In this document: positions 1 to 12,480 of the stretch, in pieces
How positions within the stretch are numbered: the first letter of the stretch is position 1
Layout: each line of letters starts with the position of its first letter
Origin: Phlebopus portentosus
Lineage: Eukaryota; Basidiomycota; Agaricomycetes; Boletales; Boletinellaceae
Length of the DNA: 64,000 bases
NCBI GenBank assembly: GCA_037892935.1
Contig: JAYXKI010000008.1
Coordinates: 1,674,001 to 1,738,000, forward strand
Direction of reading: 5' to 3'
The notes under the pieces: generated by a model
Told to the model about the DNA's origin: nothing
Seen by the model: only the letters and a program-made list of their open reading frames with translations
The model's database searches: none
Made by a program: the position numbers and the translations under genes

Positions 1-596
1 CCGGTGCTATTCCGCATCGTTTCGATCGGAAACGGTCGGTTTCATCGTCCCACACATATCCTTCGATTCTCTCAGTCCCCTTCCATCATCGTTTCGCACC
101 TCCATTCCTCGCATCACATTTCGACACACTCAGCAATTGTCCTTCGTCCATCGAATCGCGTTTCGAATCGTTACGCCGCGTTCCGACACTTAAGACTACG
201 AGTGAGATCGACTACAGTCGCTTACCAGTGTGTTAGCACAGTCGATTAGTCACGTTCGGGTTGGTGGTTCGACTAGCGTAGCTTAGTTAGTTTAGTTCTT
301 GTGCCTTGGGTTAGTCAGCTTTAGTCCAGAGCTCGCAGTTGAGCCGGAGAGTCGATTTAGCCTTTGCACCGCCACCGTCGATCTCGGGAGAAGCCTACCC
401 TCGGAATTCCTCCTCGAGCGCTTCCCTCATATCCCCGGTTCTCTCCAAGCCCTTCTATTGTCTATCCCTATTTCCCTTCACTCCTTCGTGCCCTTAGCTC
501 GGGTGTAATTCTCTGCTGACCATTTGAAGGTATCCTAGGGCAGCCCCTTGAACTATACACTCCCTGTCCGGCATCAGAACGTCCCCAGGAGTTTCA
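1..596 (+). mobile_element. LTR-B copy 1, left-truncated by window
   Basis: The segment matches the 3' part of the 1.63-kb LTR of element B (40292-41918 and 52727-54353, which lie in the opposite orientation). It ends with the family terminus ...CAGGAGTTTCA at 596. The next four bases are GCGG, the form expected for one side of the family's 4-bp NCGN duplication. It is inserted in the 3' part of a transposase relic. The other end lies outside the window, so solo LTR versus full element cannot be decided. Confidence 0.85.
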
Positions 597-659
597 GCGG
601 CAGCAGCAGCATGGGTGCTGTTCCTAGGCCGCCGAAGGTCCAGCAGCTGCTGAGCAGGC

Positions 660-1405
660 TGTATTATAAGTAATGGCGGTGAAGGCTGGTTTGCTGACAA
701 TAGTACGTGGGGTGTCCTGGGTATGGCATAGGGGAATACAGCCCTTACAGGCCTGTGCCACTGGACCGGTACAGGTTAGTGCAGTGCACTACAATGGTGA
801 CCCTCAAGGGCCCAAGCAGTGTTGCAAAGAAAAGCCCGCTGATTGCAAGCACTCTTATCGACAAATACCAGCTGTTCTGCTGTGTATTGAGAGGTGATAC
901 GTGTGATGTACTGCTCATGCAGAGTTTCATTCCGCTCGAGAGCCCTTTTCGATAACTAGACCACGACAATTTCAGTTCGCATAGACTGCATAGGGAAGCA
1001 AAGCAACAGAGACAGCCACCTTCTTAAGTGTGAAACCGGTGTGCAGCAAGGACCTGCGTATAGTCGCATCCAAAGCCTCCTTCTCCCATCTTTCCTAGAG
1101 CAGTAGCCTCAACTCGTCGATGTAACGGTCATTGAGATTGCTTAGTGACCTGAAAAGGAACTACATAGTGTGAACCAACAGCTACCAGGACAGGTTACAA
1201 CATGTGCATACCTTGGTGTGGATATAATCAAGCACTCGAGGCCTTCCACAAAAACCAAGTTCATGTGCAGCAACAGTCCCGTTGCGCTTGAACTCTTGTA
1301 TTATCCGGAAAACTGTTGTCTTGGGTATGTCAGTCAAGGCTGCGATCTGAGAGGTGCTGAGTTTCTTGTTCATAGTGATGATGCATTCCCATAAATCATT
1401 GGACA
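660..1405 (-). pseudogene. Tc1/mariner (IS630-like) transposase relic
   Basis: Read on the minus strand, 1182-1373 encodes a helix-turn-helix of the paired type (STSQIAALTDIPKTTVFRII) followed by the GRPR linker typical of Tc1/mariner N-termini. A 62-nt intron with a GTATGC donor and TTTTCAG acceptor (about 1150-1211) follows. Downstream pieces in shifting frames read DELRLLL, GFTLKKV, RALERNETLHEQY, QLVFVDKSAC and NTAWALEG. These match the order of fungal DDE_3 transposases, where VFVDESA carries the first catalytic Asp. The catalytic region is broken by frameshifts and stops, and the 3' end is cut by LTR-B copy 1. This superfamily inserts at TA, as do the foldback MITEs nearby. Confidence 0.7.
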
Positions 1406-2429
1406 GTCATCTGCCATGTCACTGGGGTTGCATGAATGAATGCTCAACATAAGCTGTAGAGATGGTGACTGTGAAGATAGTGATGGCTCAAGATCAAGTG
1501 GCGACTCGACATGTGAGTTAACCCTTCATCCTCACATGCATCACTGCTCCTATCTCTTTGCTGTGGTGCCTCATCTCTTGTAATGGTCCATCCCCAGCAA
1601 CTGGGGGTTCCCTTATGCCTGTGGGTGATGAGGAATTGGTGAGAATGAGGAGGGAATTGTGGACAAGTGATGAGAGCTGCTGTGCAGGGAGATACTGCGT
1701 ACGAAAGACTACCATCATGTACATACACTTGTGTTTCTCTGAGAGATGTTTCTGTGGCCCTGGTGGGCATGCTCGGTTTGGTTGTAGCAGGAGTGCATGA
1801 TGGCTGAGCTGACCTTGTTCGCCCTCACCCAGATATGATTTTGGGTGACATTTCAGCAGAGGATGGTCACCGAGGTGGTTTCAAGTCTGATTAGTAGATA
1901 GTACATATAATGTAGCCACACTCAAGCCTAACTCAGCTCAGCTACTATCTTGGCTGAAAGTGCCTATGCTGCTGTCTTTTTAGCAGAAACAATCAGATTT
2001 TTTGGTGTTTGAATGCGTGAGTTATGACAGATGCAATGAAGTAGGGGAGAGTTCTGTGAGCAGGAGTGACAACAAACCACCCAGTTTCACTACCACAATC
2101 ATGTCAGGGAGCCTCAAGGAGTTGCAAACAGGTGCCCACTGGGCTGGCCTGATTTATCAAACTTGAATCAGATTTTTTCGGATGACGTTGGGCAAGCTAT
2201 GATTTTTACACTGAACAGAGGGCATGACAAGAATTTAGCACTATGATGCTATCTTTTTAGTAGTGAAGTACATACTCAACAAAACCCAGACATTTTTATA
2301 TGTACTGGAGTGCATTTTTGAGCAGGTTTTTTACATGGTTATATCAGATTTTTATGTGCTGTATTGACTGAGATATTCGCTATTTTGTTTTTTTTTGCTC
2401 ATCCAGGATGCACTATGCGTCAAAAATAC
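1406..2429. other. Unassigned AT-rich spacer
   Basis: I recognise no gene or element. Open frames are short, in conflicting phases and without a known motif. The sequence is CpG-poor like the other decayed parts of the window. Confidence 0.5.
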
Positions 2430-2469
2430 ACGTGATTTTCCAAATTGCCAACAATTTTGCAATTAGCTG
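2430..2469. repeat. Orphan right end of a family-I MITE
   Basis: The sequence TTGCCAACAATTTTGCAATT...AGCTG followed by TA is the terminal repeat of the family-I foldback elements. It lies 49 bp before the complete copy I1. No matching left arm is visible, so this is a truncated or eroded copy. Confidence 0.6.
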
Positions 2470-2518
2470 TAAGCTATAGTCAAAGAATAAATTCATAGGT
2501 ATTACATGATTCACCATA

Positions 2519-3602
2519 CAGCTAGTTGCAAAATTGTTGGCAATCATGTGATTTTACCACTTTTCATGTCACAAGTGCCTCAAAACACAGATAAAATCAT
2601 ATCTCACCCAAAACTCAATGGTTTCACATCATCTAAGTTTCTAAATTCATCTTTTCAAAAGGGCTTTCATTAAGAAACAAAGATTGAGAAAATAGAGCAA
2701 AAAATGACCCTGAAATAGCAAAAATATTGTTTTTTGCCTCTTCTTTACATATACATTTTTTTCTGTGATCCCTGCTGGTCCAGCACCTCCCCAAAGCTGT
2801 CCAAAATGATAACATGATTATACTATGAATTTAAAGTCTGAATTTGAGTTGAATTGTAGACCAGAATGTACTGCTTTGAGACATGCCTGAATTACTCAAA
2901 ACTCATCATTTACCCCTAGCCTCCCAAGCTCCAGAAAAAATTCTTACAGGTCAGATTCATGTATGTAAATTCACTATAGATTAAATTCATAAGCTTTGAG
3001 CACCACCTATTGCTGTAGGATCCACTGGGGAGCTATGCTGAACAAGTAGTTCTGATTGTATGCACCATTCTAGACAGCATCTTCTCAGCTCACCAGTGCC
3101 AGCTGAGGCTCTAGCTAATATATAAACCTAGTCTATTACATCTGAAATAAATTTACATGTATGAATCTGACCTGTAAGAATTTTTTCTGGTGCTTGGGAG
3201 GCTAGGAGAAAATGATAAGTTTTGAGTGATTCAGGCATGCCTCAAAACAGTACATTCTGGTACACAATTCAACTCAAATTCAGACTGTAAATTCATAGTA
3301 TAATCATGTTATCATTTTGGACAGCTTTGGGGAGGTGCTGGGCCAGCAGGAAGTACAGAAAAAAATGCACATGCAAAGAAGAGGCAAAAAATAATATTTT
3401 CACTATTTCAGGGTCATTTTTTGCTCTATTTTCTCAATCTTTGTTTCTGAATAAAAGCCCTTTTGAAAATATGAATTTAGCAACCTAGATGATGTGAAAC
3501 CATTGAGTTTTGGGTGAGATATGATTTTATCTGTATTTTGAGGCACTTGTGATATGAAAAGTGGTGAAATCACATGATTGCCAACAATTTTGCAACTAGC
3601 TG
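2519..3602. mobile_element. Foldback MITE family I, copy I1
   Basis: A 1084-bp inverted repeat: both arms start with CAGCTAGTTGCAAAATTGTT and are near-complementary for about 500 bp around a short centre. It is flanked by TA on both sides, as for Tc1/mariner-type insertion. There is no coding capacity. Short ORFs in the arms are mirror images caused by the palindrome. I1 arms differ from each other more than those of I2, suggesting it is older. Confidence 0.85.
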
Positions 3603-3665
3603 TAAGTACTACTGTATAATAGGACCCTCTATAACATTGTTGGAGAAATTATAGCATTTTTCATA

Positions 3666-4751
3666 CAGCTAGTTGCAAAATTGTTGGCAATCATGTGATT
3701 TCATCACTTTTTATGTTACAAGAGCCTCAAAATACAAATAAAATCATATCTCACCCAAAACTCAACGGTTTCACATCATCTAAGTTTCTAAATTCATCTT
3801 TTCGAAAGGGCTTTCATTTAGAAACAAAGATTGAGAGAATAGGTAAATATTTGACCCCAAAATGGCGAAAATATTGTTTTTTGCCTCTTCCTTGCATGTG
3901 CATTTTTTTCTGTGCTCCATGCTGGTCCAGCACCTCCCCAAAGCTGTCCAGAATGATAATATGATTATAATATGAATTTACAGACTGAGTTTGAGTTGAA
4001 TTGTGCACCAAAATGTACTGCTTTGAGGCATGCCTGAATTACTCAAAACTCATCAATTTATCCCTAACCTCCCAAGTTCCAGGAAAACTTCTTACAGGCC
4101 AGATTGATGCATAAAAATTCATTTTGGATATAATAGACTAGGTTTGTGTGCTAGCTAGGGCCTCAGCATCCACTGGTGAGCTGGGAAGATACTATCTAGA
4201 ATAGTGCATACAACTAGAACTTTATGCTCAGCCCAGCTCACCAGTGGATGCTGAGGCCCTAGCTAGCACACAAACCTAGTCTATTATATCCAAAATGAAT
4301 TTTTATGCATCAATCTGGCCTGTAAGAAGTTTTCCTGGAACTTGGGAGGTTAGGGGTAAATTGATGAGTTTTGAGTAATTCAGGCATGCCTCAAAGCAGT
4401 ACATTTTGGTGCACAATTCAACTCAAACTCAGTCTGTAAATTCATATTATAATCATATTATCATTCTGGACAGCTTTGGGGAGGTGCTGGACCAGCATGG
4501 AGCACAGAAAAAAATGCACATGCAAGGAAGAGGCAAAAAACAATATTTTCGCCATTTTGGGGTCAAATATTTACCTATTCTCTCAATCTTTGTTTCTAAA
4601 TGAAAGCCCTTTCGAAAAGATGAATTTAGAAACTTAGATGATGTGAAACCATTGAGTTTTGGGTGAGATATGATTTTATTTGTGTTTTGAGGCTCTTGTG
4701 ACATGAAAAGTGATGAAATCACATGATTGCCAACAATTTTGCAACTAGCTG
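3666..4751. mobile_element. Foldback MITE family I, copy I2
   Basis: A 1086-bp near-perfect palindrome. Arms 3666-4186 and 4232-4751 (about 520 bp each) surround a 45-bp loop, with TA on both flanks and CAGCTAG/CTAGCTG ends. Arm identity is very high by eye. A transcript across it would fold into a long hairpin. It belongs to the same family as I1 and I3 (32972-34055). Confidence 0.9.
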
Positions 4752-4754
4752 TAA

Positions 4755-5067
4755 CACTACGGGCAATTTAGTATTTTACATCGGATGATAAATGGATTGA
4801 TATGTAATTTGATATTTTCAATATCATTCAATATCATTATGCATATCCTCATTAGGGATATTTTGAATATCATCGAAGTATTTAGAATATCATCAAAGCA
4901 GATATTCTGATTGACCAATCGGGATAATTTTTAGGGATATTTGCTTCGATGATATTCTAAATATCCCTAATGAGGATATGCATAATGATATTGAATGATA
5001 TTGAAAATATCAAATTACATATCAATCCATTTATCATCCGATGTAAAATACTAAATTGCCCGTAGTG
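4755..5067. mobile_element. CACTA-type MITE J
   Basis: A 313-bp inverted repeat with arms of about 125 bp. It starts CACTACGGGCAATTTAGTAT and ends with the complement ...TTGCCCGTAGTG. It is flanked by TAA on both sides (4752-4754 and 5068-5070). CACTA termini with a 3-bp duplication are the hallmark of the CACTA/EnSpm superfamily. It has no coding capacity. It sits directly on the right TA of MITE I2. Confidence 0.85.
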
Positions 5068-5096
5068 TAAGTCTTGTCACACATGCTTTCTACATA

Positions 5097-5816
5097 CAGT
5101 ATATTGTCACTCGTGACTTCTGTGATTTTTGTCACACAGAACACCTTGAAATATAAAAATCATCATATCTCACTCAATTCTTGACCGTTATGCATGATAT
5201 AAGTTGCTAAAATCATAGTTTTAAGATATGTTTCAAATTACAACAAGGATGAAGAGAAATGAGCAAAGAATGAGTGAGATATGTCACAAAAGGCTGATTT
5301 TAGACACTTCCTTCATATGCATTTTTTTCTGCCCTCAGACTGGGTGCTACAACAACATAGACTGCATAAGAGTGGTGCTATTGGCATAATATGAATTTAC
5401 AGGCATCAGCCTTTCTAAGAATAAATTTATTTTGAGGTCTGGGGGCCCTTGAGAAAAGGTAGGTTTGAGCTCAGCTCAGACATGTATCAAACCAGCAGAT
5501 ACAATGCAGAATACAGCTCAAAGTCAGTCTGTAAATTTACCCTGTAGGACTGTAGCACCCAGTCTGAGGGCAGGAAAAAATGCACATGAAGAAAGTGTCT
5601 AAAATCGGCCTTTTGTGACATATTTCACTCATTCTTTGCTCATTTCTCTTCATCCTTGTTGTAATTTGAAACATATTTTAAAAATATGAATTTAGCAACT
5701 TATATCATGCAAAACGGTCAAGAATTGAATGAGATACGGTGATTTTTATATTTTGAGGTGTTCTGTGTGACAAAAATCACAGAAGTCGCGAGTGACAATA
5801 CATATGAAAAAGGCTG
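5097..5816. mobile_element. Foldback MITE family H, copy H1
   Basis: A 720-bp inverted repeat with arms of about 290 bp, starting CAGTATATTGTCACTC and ending ...GACAATACATATG...GGCTG. TA lies on both flanks. The centre is non-palindromic and contains two copies of the CACCCAGTCTGAGGGCAG motif region in opposite orientation. It is the inverted counterpart of H2 at 7826-8563. Confidence 0.85.
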
Positions 5817-6020
5817 TAAATAGCAAGTAGATAGGGACATGTAAGGGGGATTCTCCCCTCTCGTTATACACACAATACTACGGTTTATTCCAGTCAGTAG
5901 ACGTGTGAACTGAGCTTCAGGAGAATTCTTCAGTGTGACCGAATTCCCATTCGTCACACTAAGCCTCCTATCCCTATTCCTCATCCTGACGGCGCGTCTT
6001 CACGCGTACCATCACACCCG

Positions 6021-7553
6021 ATGGAGGTCCCAGTACTACCATCGCCGTTGTGTCTCGCGTCGGCAATAGTGCCTCTCCCAGCACTCGACGTGGTTGGGAA
6101 AGACGCGTCTCCGCGGTTACCCACCGAGTTGTGGAGGGAGATATTTGTGCATGCGACCCGCGTCGTGGGTGGTTATGACACGTCTTACGAGTGAGTGACT
6201 TTCTTTCTTTTCATAGGCGTTAGGACATGCTTGTTAACAATGATTGTATGCAGGTCGCCATTTGAGAAGTCTGAAATTTCGAACGGGTATGCCTACTTCC
6301 TCAGACAATTAAAGGAAAACCACCGCACAAAACAGGCGTTGTGTCTCGTGTCGAAGACATGGCGTGCTCTAGCATTTTATCTCATCTTTGAGTATCTGTT
6401 TCTTGAAGAATCGTACGACTGGTCGAAGCTCGCGGAAGCGCTCGAGGGAAGCAAGCTAAAGCAAAGAGGTCGGGGAGGCCACGGGATGGGATGGTATTGC
6501 AAACGGATTGAAATCTATACGCGTTCTTGGACGCAAGAGCTCGGCGTAGCCGCGGCGCGCGTTGTGCGCTGCTGTCCAAATCTACGCGTTTTGGTCGTTG
6601 TTGCACTCGAGAAAACCGGAGGTGTCCCGGTTGAATTAATTCAAGCTGTCTTCGAATCATGCCCCAGGGCAATTCGTTCCCTTGATTGGACGTGCAATAT
6701 CGGAGCAGACCAGACTACGGAGATGTTCTGCCTTATTTCAAAAGCGGCAAAGCTGCAATCTTTGTTTTTGTGCGTACAGCAGGACCTAGATGCCAGCCAT
6801 GCCGAGAAGATAGATGGCGTTGGATCTCTTACGCTTCCTGAGCTACACACGATAGAACTTCTTTCCCCCGAATTTGATCCTTCAGACGTCCTTCTAGTCA
6901 TGGCGACCTGGAAACTCCCCAGTCTTCGACATCTCGTCCTTTGCGGTCAAACAGATCTGAGTTTTGCACACTGTTTCTTCGAAGCACACGGGCCGAGCCT
7001 CTCGACCTTGGAATTCGATTACGCAGGAGAAACCGATCCTGAACCGGCTTTCCAGTCTGTGCTTCCCCAGCGAGGTCCAGAAATGCTATTCGCTCACTGT
7101 CCGAATCTCACGGAATTAATCCTGCAAGCCCATTGGGCATCCTCACAAGCGCTTCCCGGGCACCCAAAAATCGAGCGTATTGGGCTTCGCGGTCTACATC
7201 TCCACGCCGGTTCCCAGACCAGAAATCGTGGCGGCGGACTCGCACTCCGTCCAGAGCACGACGCAGAACAGCGTGCCATCCTGCAAGCTCTTAGAGCAGC
7301 CTTCCCCATACTTGTCGATCGTGCGCGTTTCCCGAGCATTAAATCTGTTCGACTTCTGGACTTCGACCAGTCCCGTTTCCGCAGCATACCATGGCGCGCG
7401 TCGCGAGTGGCTCACTGGGCATTCTGGGTGAAACGATTTGAACGACTGGGTATTCGCCTGGAAGATCATGCCGGTGATCTTATCGAAATTATATTCCGAG
7501 AAGTAAATGTTCTTTTGCCGGAGGATGAGGAACCATATGTACTGCAAAGCTGA
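6021..7553 (+). CDS. F-box/LRR-like protein, two exons
   Basis: Exon 1 is 6021-6190, the intron 6191-6253 (GTGAGT...TATGCAG, 63 nt, with a CTTGTTAACAATGA branch region), exon 2 is 6254-7553. The join makes codon GAG and gives 489 residues ending in TGA. The N-terminus contains the F-box-like LPTELWREIFVHA (about residues 36-48). A second helix follows (QALCLVSKTWRALAFYLIFE), as in Agaricomycete F-box-like families. The rest is a leucine-rich scaffold with repeats such as CPNLRVLVVV, LPELHTIELL, LPSLRHLVLC and CPNLTELIL. These proteins are thought to act as SCF ubiquitin-ligase adaptors; the substrate is unknown. The gene keeps CpG-rich codons, unlike its flanks, and no lesion is visible. The start was chosen because the F-box lies only in exon 1; the ATG at 6021 is the first in frame that I see. 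Confidence 0.85.
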
Positions 7554-7825
7554 CGAGTTTATGTGCTGCTCTTGGAGGTATAATTCTCTAGTTTCTGTTA
7601 TTTGGAACTTTTCTTTGATTACTATGTGATTCAATGCTTTATTCCTTTGCATGTCTTTCTTGTCCTTCTCATTGCTCTTACCAGTTTCTTTACTCTTGGA
7701 CTTTGAATGGAACAATGGTATATCTATCTCACAGAATTTCGTCTTCACCTCAGTTCTAAACTTATTTTTCATCCTCAGCGCTGCCTCTATTATATGTTTT
7801 GTCCGTCCATTTTCATATTTCCTTA
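7554..7825. other. 3' flank of the F-box gene
   Basis: An AT-rich stretch with no gene recognised, running to the TA (7824-7825) that flanks MITE H2. It probably holds the 3' untranslated region of the F-box gene. Confidence 0.5.
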
Positions 7826-8563
7826 CTGCCTTTTTCATATGTATTGTCACTCGCGACTTCTGTGATTTTTGTCACACAGAACACCTCAAAATATAAAAAT
7901 CACCGTATCTCATTCAATTCTTGACCGTTTTGCATGATATAAGTTGCTAAATTCATATTTTTAAAATATGTTTCAAATTACAACAAGGATGAAGAGAAAT
8001 GAGCAAAGAATGAGTGAAATATGTCACAAAAGGCCGATTTTAGACACTTTCTTCATGTGCATTTTTTCCTGCCCTCAGACTGGGTGCTACAGTCCTACAG
8101 GGTAAATTTACAGACTGACTTTGAGCTGTATTCTGCATTGTATCTGCTGGTTTGATACATGTCTGAGCTGAGCTCAAACCTACCTTTTCTCAAGGGCCCC
8201 CAGACCTCAAAATAAATTTATTCTTAGAAAGGCTGATGCCTGTAAATTCATATTATGCCAATAGCACCACTCTTATGCAGTCTATGTTGTTGTAGCACCC
8301 AGTCTGAGGGCAGAAAAAAATGCATATGAAGGAAGTGTCTAAAATCAGCCTTTTGTGACATATCTCACTCATTCTTTGCTCATTTCTATTCATCCTTGTT
8401 GGATTTTGAAGCTTATCTTAAAACTATGGATTTAGCAACTTATATCATGCAAAACGGTCAAGAATTGAGTGAGTTATGGTGATTTTTATATTTTGAGATG
8501 TTCTGTATGACAAAAATCACAGAAGTCATGAGTGACAATACACAATACATATGAAAAAGGCAG
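7826..8563. mobile_element. Foldback MITE family H, copy H2
   Basis: A 738-bp inverted repeat, the reverse complement of H1 in its central part. It starts CTGCCTTTTTCATATGTATTG and ends ...ATACATATGAAAAAGGCAG, with TA on both flanks. A short repeat (ACAATAC doubled) near the right end explains the extra length over H1. Confidence 0.85.
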
Positions 8564-8565
8564 TA

Positions 8566-10048
8566 ATGCAACTTACGATACAATCAAATATATCTATGAA
8601 ACAGTCAACAATATATGTAAATATTCCTAAAATACAATCATCAGGAGTTTGGAGAAATTATTGCAAAGAGGAGACTACCGGCAATGCAGAAAATGATGAC
8701 ACTTTCAGACAAACCAATTATTGAAAATTCTTCAATAAATAACTGAGGAATGCTCACCCCATCTTCACAACCTACTGTATTGGTGAGAGGATTCAAGTGC
8801 AGTAAATATAAGTACACATAACTAGCTTTATATATAAATATATGTGTGTATATACCAGAACCACACTTATGGCCTGTTCCTGATGTCACAAGTGGGGGCG
8901 AGGTTCTATTCTCTAAATTTGACTTCAAACTGGTGCATAGATAAGCTATTATCCTCAATTTTAAAAAGAAAAAAAATTGTATTTATATTGATGAGCAAAG
9001 TTATAGAAACTAAGCATGACAAAATTCAGGTTGAGTGAATGTTCTCAGAGTCAGAACATTGGAATTTGAATGTTTTATTTTCTGCCAGAATTCAGATTCA
9101 ACCTACCTTGAGTTAGACATAAATAACTTGGTCCCATAGTTCTTGGCACCAACCTCCTCACTTGTACAATTATATTGCTCCTTAGGAAGATATTTCTATA
9201 CATAAGACCATCTAGAATAGATCTCACTATTCTGCAGAACATTGAGTCAGTAGTTGTCAGAGTTAGAAATACTAAGGTAAATCTACTGTACAATGTTATT
9301 GTTCTTCAAATTGTGTTGATGAAAGGATCTGCTCAAAAACTCACATCAAGATCGACATGATTGGCAGATCAACAGGATCAGCATTCCAAATGTGACTAGT
9401 AACAGTTCAGCAGTCACTAGAGCCAAACTACTGTTTACACGACTAAGGCAATGGTCACGGGCATCAACAGCAATATATGGGTGCCTGAGAAGCATTCCAC
9501 AAGTACATAATCCCACAGACTACTTAACACTGCTGACCAGTAATTACCACCACCGACTTATTACTGCCGACCGTCATCTTAACACCACCGACCAAACTCC
9601 TGATCTGACCCAATCAAAAGAAGTCAAGAAGTAATCAAACTACTAGAAGCTCAAGAAGTCTAGAACGTGGCTACCAAAGCCTAACACCTAATGACTAAAG
9701 TCTAAAGGCTAATCTAAGCCCAATGGAGACATCACTGGCATTCCAGCACTGTCAGACTTGTGCCCAAGTGTACATGGTCCTTTATGAGATATACTTTACA
9801 GTATGTCATGCTACAAGTGAAACGTGTGACTGCCAGATCAAAGTCCAATGTCACATGCAAGAAGTGTTACATGCCAATCCACCAAATCCTATAATACCCA
9901 AGCAACATGAAGAACTCATTGTTACAACTTGAACCCCTCAAACTGCAGACCCGATAACTTGGAGGATACTAGGATGGTACAAGCCAGAGCTGCATAATTC
10001 ATGTACAGCTTCTACAGTACAAGCAAACCTTTATTTATCAAGGAACAC
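8566..10048. other. Unassigned AT-rich region
   Basis: I see no recognisable gene. Short open frames at 9392-9634 and 9723-9932 have no motif that I can name. The stretch is CpG-poor and looks like decayed repeat or spacer DNA. Confidence 0.45.
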
Positions 10049-11686
10049 TGAAGAGTAAGTCTGAAGCTTGGGAACGTACAGAGTCGTTATGACCAGTTCT
10101 GCAGTGTTCTGACTAGTTTTGCTCAGTTTCGACTAGTTTTGCTCGAACAAGTGGACTTAGCAAGAATGTCATAGTCCAGATAGCACGTGCACTGTTCCTT
10201 GATCAGCCATCAAGGTGGGAGAATCACGGCATCGAGTTTGCATGCATTGATCACAAGTCTCCAGATCTTAGATCCACATTTCAGACAAAGAGATTTGACC
10301 CTGCAGCCTCATCCTCAGTCCCTCTCCTTTGTAAAACCTTGCAGACTTACTTTGTCAGGCTAGCCAAAGCCCTTCCGAGTCGTTTCCCCAAGTTCTGCTT
10401 CATTCCGCTCAAAGAGATCCAGTTCTAAAGGTTTCGCTCATATTCTGACCTTTCTATATGCGTCCCCTTTAATCCATTATGCTCTCATTCCAGACATGCT
10501 CAGTATTGTTTCTTTTGACTTATGTATCCCTTAAACTATTCACATGTGCTCCCCTCCTTTGTAGATAGTGATATGCATTCCCTTTTCTTTATGATGTATG
10601 TTCTCTGACTGATGTGAGGCTCAGTCTTGGACGTTTAGTATAAATATAGCACAACTCTCATAGTAGAGGGACAGCTTAGTCGAGCTTAGTCAGAGCTTAG
10701 TTGGAGCTTAGCAAAGCAGTTCTGACATCGTCTCAAAGTCTCTTAACCTCTAGTCTACTTGTTCGTAGTGGACTCTCTCATCTCTATAGTCTAATATATG
10801 ACATTTTGTGTTCTGTACAGTTGATTGGTGATCTCTCTTCACAGTAGAGCCATTTGTGTGTTCGTATAGTTTGCTGTCATTGTATAAAGGCTCCTCTTAC
10901 TTCTCTCACCCAAATCGAAACCTCCATACATGTTCTAAACCATTTCGCCTGGTTTTGCTCATAACCCTGTTACTCTGCGTGCCACTTGCATTCAGACTCG
11001 CAACACCTTCTCCTCTCTATTGTCATTGGGAAAGGACACCATATCACCCTTTTCCTCCTGACATTCCTCTCCCCACTTCCTCAAGTCATTGCCTGACGTT
11101 ATTCTGCATTGTTACAATCGGAAATAGTCAGTTCCATCATCCCACACATATCCTTCGATTCTCTGTCCCCTTCCATCACTGTTTTGCACCTCTATCTCTC
11201 GCATCATATTTCGACACACTCAGCAATTGTCCTTTGTCCATCATATCACGTTTTGAATTGTTACGCCACATTCTGACACTTTAGACTATGAGTGAGATCG
11301 ACTGCAGTCCCTTACCAGTGTGTTAGCACAGTCGATTAGTCACGTTCGAGTTGGTGGTTCAACTAGCATAGCTTAGTTAGTTTAGTCCTTATGCCTTGGG
11401 TTAGTCGGCTTTAGTCCAGAGCTCATAGCTGAGCCGGAGAGTTGATTTAGCCTTTGCACTGCCACCATCAATCTCAGAAGAAGTTCACCCTTGGAATTCT
11501 TCCTTGAGCGCTTCCCTCATATCCCTCAGTTCTCACCAAGTCGCCCCATTGTATATCCCTATTTCCCTCCATTCTTTCGTGCCCTTGGCCCAGGTGTAAT
11601 TCTCTGCTGACTGCTTGAAGGTATTCTAGGGCAGCCCCTCAAACTATATACTTCCTGTCCAGCATCAGAATGTCCACAGGAGTTTC
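10049..11686 (+). mobile_element. LTR-B copy 2, complete solo-type LTR
   Basis: The 1638-bp sequence starts TGAAGAGTAAGTCTGAAGCTT and ends ...CAGGAGTTTCA, matching the LTRs of element B over full length. No internal region is attached on either side. Flanks are ACAC (left) and ATGC (right); both derive from ACGC by one CpG transition each, consistent with a decayed 4-bp duplication. The copy is rich in TpG/CpA where the B LTRs have CpG, so it is old. Confidence 0.85.
10639..10646 (+). promoter_or_regulatory. TATA box of LTR-B
   Basis: TATAAATA lies in the middle of LTR-B copy 2. It is shared with the other copies (as its complement in 40292-41918, 52727-54353, 57343-58962 and 62788-64000), marking the likely U3/R boundary about 30 bases downstream. 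Confidence 0.6.
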
Positions 11687-12480
11687 AATGCGAACCTGGA
11701 CATCAAGCAACTATAACTGGTACTCCAATGAAGGATATGACAATACATTCGCGACATTAGACTTCCAGGCAAAGCATGGCTAGTCACTCAAACACAACTG
11801 CATCCCCCAGCTGAACTCATACAGTTCATGGTATGCATTGGACCATACTCTACACCAACCTGACATCTCAATACCAATGTGCAAGTTGTGCTTACACCCT
11901 TTGGACTACAAGATGAACAGCAAAGAGTCACATATTGAGCTGCTTACATTGCACCAAGAGCTACAATCCCACCTGGTGATGGAATTGACATCATAATGGA
12001 GCACTGACAGTAGAGCTTTCCATACTGGAATAGCACCTCTATTGTCTCAGTCAGCAACCCCACAGAATTCCATTATAGTGGAGATACATTGGAGCAAAGT
12101 GGCACTCAGTAGAGCAGAATGATGAAGGAAGTGATGTAATGGTAGAGAGAAGTGGAGAAAGGTGGAGCAAGGTGGAGTAAAGTGGAGAGAAGATGAGTAA
12201 GAAATAGGACAGAAAATAGATTATCTAGAAAGCATAAATAGCATTAGAAGTAGGCCCTCTTTCCCCCATCTTTTGATCCTCTTAACACACTGGTAACATT
12301 GTCTTAAACACACGATCCACTGTGTGCTTTGTACTACTATGCCTCTTGGAAATCCCAATCTGCTCTTACTCTACCTTGTCTCTAAAAGTATCTCTAACTA
12401 GGACTGCAACTAGAAAGGATAGTAAGGGAACCATGTGATACAGCTAAACGTGAGTAGATAGATCACCTCTGCACAGCATA
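11687..12480. other. Unassigned region
   Basis: No gene or element is recognised. A GGTGGAG-rich stretch (about 12120-12190) is a simple imperfect repeat. Confidence 0.45.

Noticed and set aside
3814..4722. Identical 65- and 89-codon frames on both strands
   Set aside because: They are mirror images made by the palindromic arms of MITE I2; there is no coding signal.
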